Of a stretch of DNA of 6,579 bases, positions 6,268-6,579 are shown piece by piece (position 1 is the stretch's first letter; each line of letters begins with the position of its first letter). Both the position numbers and the translations under genes were made by a program. The stretch comes from Clostridia bacterium. GTDB lineage: Bacteria > Bacillota_A > Clostridia > Peptostreptococcales > Anaerovoracaceae. The notes beneath the pieces are model-generated. The model was not told where the DNA came from and made no database searches. It saw only the letters and a list, made by a program, of their open reading frames with translations. The stretch covers positions 1 to 6,579 of the forward strand of contig JAKSSI010000078.1 in assembly GCA_024403175.1 (NCBI GenBank), written 5' to 3'.

Positions 6268-6282
6268 TTAAGTGAGGAAAAT

Positions 6283-6579
6283 ATGATTAAAAAGAGCGAA
6301 AGTGAACTTCTGGAAAAATTAAATCTTAATTATCCAGCTATAGCTATTAAATTTTGCATGGATAAGCCAAATGCAGATAGATATGAAGGCGACAAGCTTG
6401 CATTCTGCCAGTATGTAAAATACACACAGGATACAGGAAAGCATTTCTACATTACAGCAGCAGATGATGCATGCTACGGAAAACTTGCATTAGGTATGGA
6501 AACTATTCCAGTAGTAACAGCAAGTGGTCAGGCTGGTTTTGACTTTGAGTGCTACAAGACACCAATGCCAAATAGACTT
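6283..6579 (+). CDS. DUF169 (COG2043) family protein, partial
   Basis: The first 99 residues of a gene that leaves the window at the right edge. The start ATG follows GAGG (6274-6277) and lies 15 nt after the LarA-like gene, so it belongs to the same operon. The pattern YPAIAIKF (17-24), FCQYVKY (41-47), FYITAADDACYGKLALGM (55-72) fits DUF169 proteins, with C42 and C64 at the positions where the family usually has conserved cysteines; C25 and C90 are additional. No signal peptide or membrane segment is seen. The family has no established function that I know of; cysteine conservation could mean metal or cofactor binding, but this is a guess. Codon use returns towards the AAG/ACA/GCA style of the TRAP genes. 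Confidence 0.75.
   Translation, partial: MIKKSESELLEKLNLNYPAIAIKFCMDKPNADRYEGDKLAFCQYVKYTQDTGKHFYITAADDACYGKLALGMETIPVVTASGQAGFDFECYKTPMPNRL

Noticed and set aside
1..6579. CRISPR arrays, tRNA or rRNA genes, insertion sequences, attachment sites
   Set aside because: No regularly spaced direct repeats, no tRNA-like cloverleaf, no transposase or integrase sequence and no terminal inverted repeats were seen.

Overview
The window looks like an accessory carbohydrate-acid utilisation locus from a low-GC anaerobic member of the Bacillota, most likely a Clostridia-type organism. The evidence is A+T-rich intergenic DNA, strong AAGGAG-type ribosome binding sites, sigma-A-like promoters, a short lipoprotein signal on the solute-binding protein, and a Lys-AAG/Thr-ACA/Pro-CCA codon preference in the apparently highly expressed genes. 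The assignment is by style only; no rRNA or marker gene is present.

Layout. Positions 1-796 (minus strand) hold the N-terminal two thirds of an enolase-superfamily acid-sugar dehydratase that runs off the left edge. Positions 797-952 hold its leader, promoter and operator, and the terminator of the next gene. Positions 953-1681 (minus) encode a FadR-subfamily GntR regulator with a GTG start. The divergent 277-bp region 1682-1958 carries the regulator's promoter and the promoter of a rightward operon. That operon encodes a complete TRAP transporter: DctP-type lipoprotein (1959-3020), DctQ small membrane subunit (3104-3685) and DctM large membrane subunit (3685-4968). It continues with a LarA-like (lactate racemase domain, DUF2088) protein (4981-6267) and the start of a DUF169 protein (6283 to the right edge).

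How it may work. The TRAP system would import an organic acid, probably a sugar acid or another 2-hydroxy acid, driven by an ion gradient. The LarA-like protein keeps the histidines and lysine expected of nickel-pincer-nucleotide racemases/epimerases, so it could invert C2 of the imported hydroxy acid. The dehydratase would remove water across C2-C3 to give a 2-keto-3-deoxy acid. The role of the DUF169 protein is unknown. The substrate cannot be read from the sequence.

Regulation is the clearest non-coding signal. The three promoters (dehydratase, regulator, TRAP operon) all have a 17-bp spacer, and each is followed by a TTGT-N3-ACAA-like operator near the start site. The dehydratase and TRAP promoters are almost identical from the -10 box through the operator (17 of 20 bases), although they lie on opposite strands about 1 kb apart. 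This argues that one regulator, presumably the local GntR protein, controls all three units. The most interesting hypothesis is the coupling of a nickel-dependent epimerase family with a TRAP importer and an acid-sugar dehydratase under one regulator.
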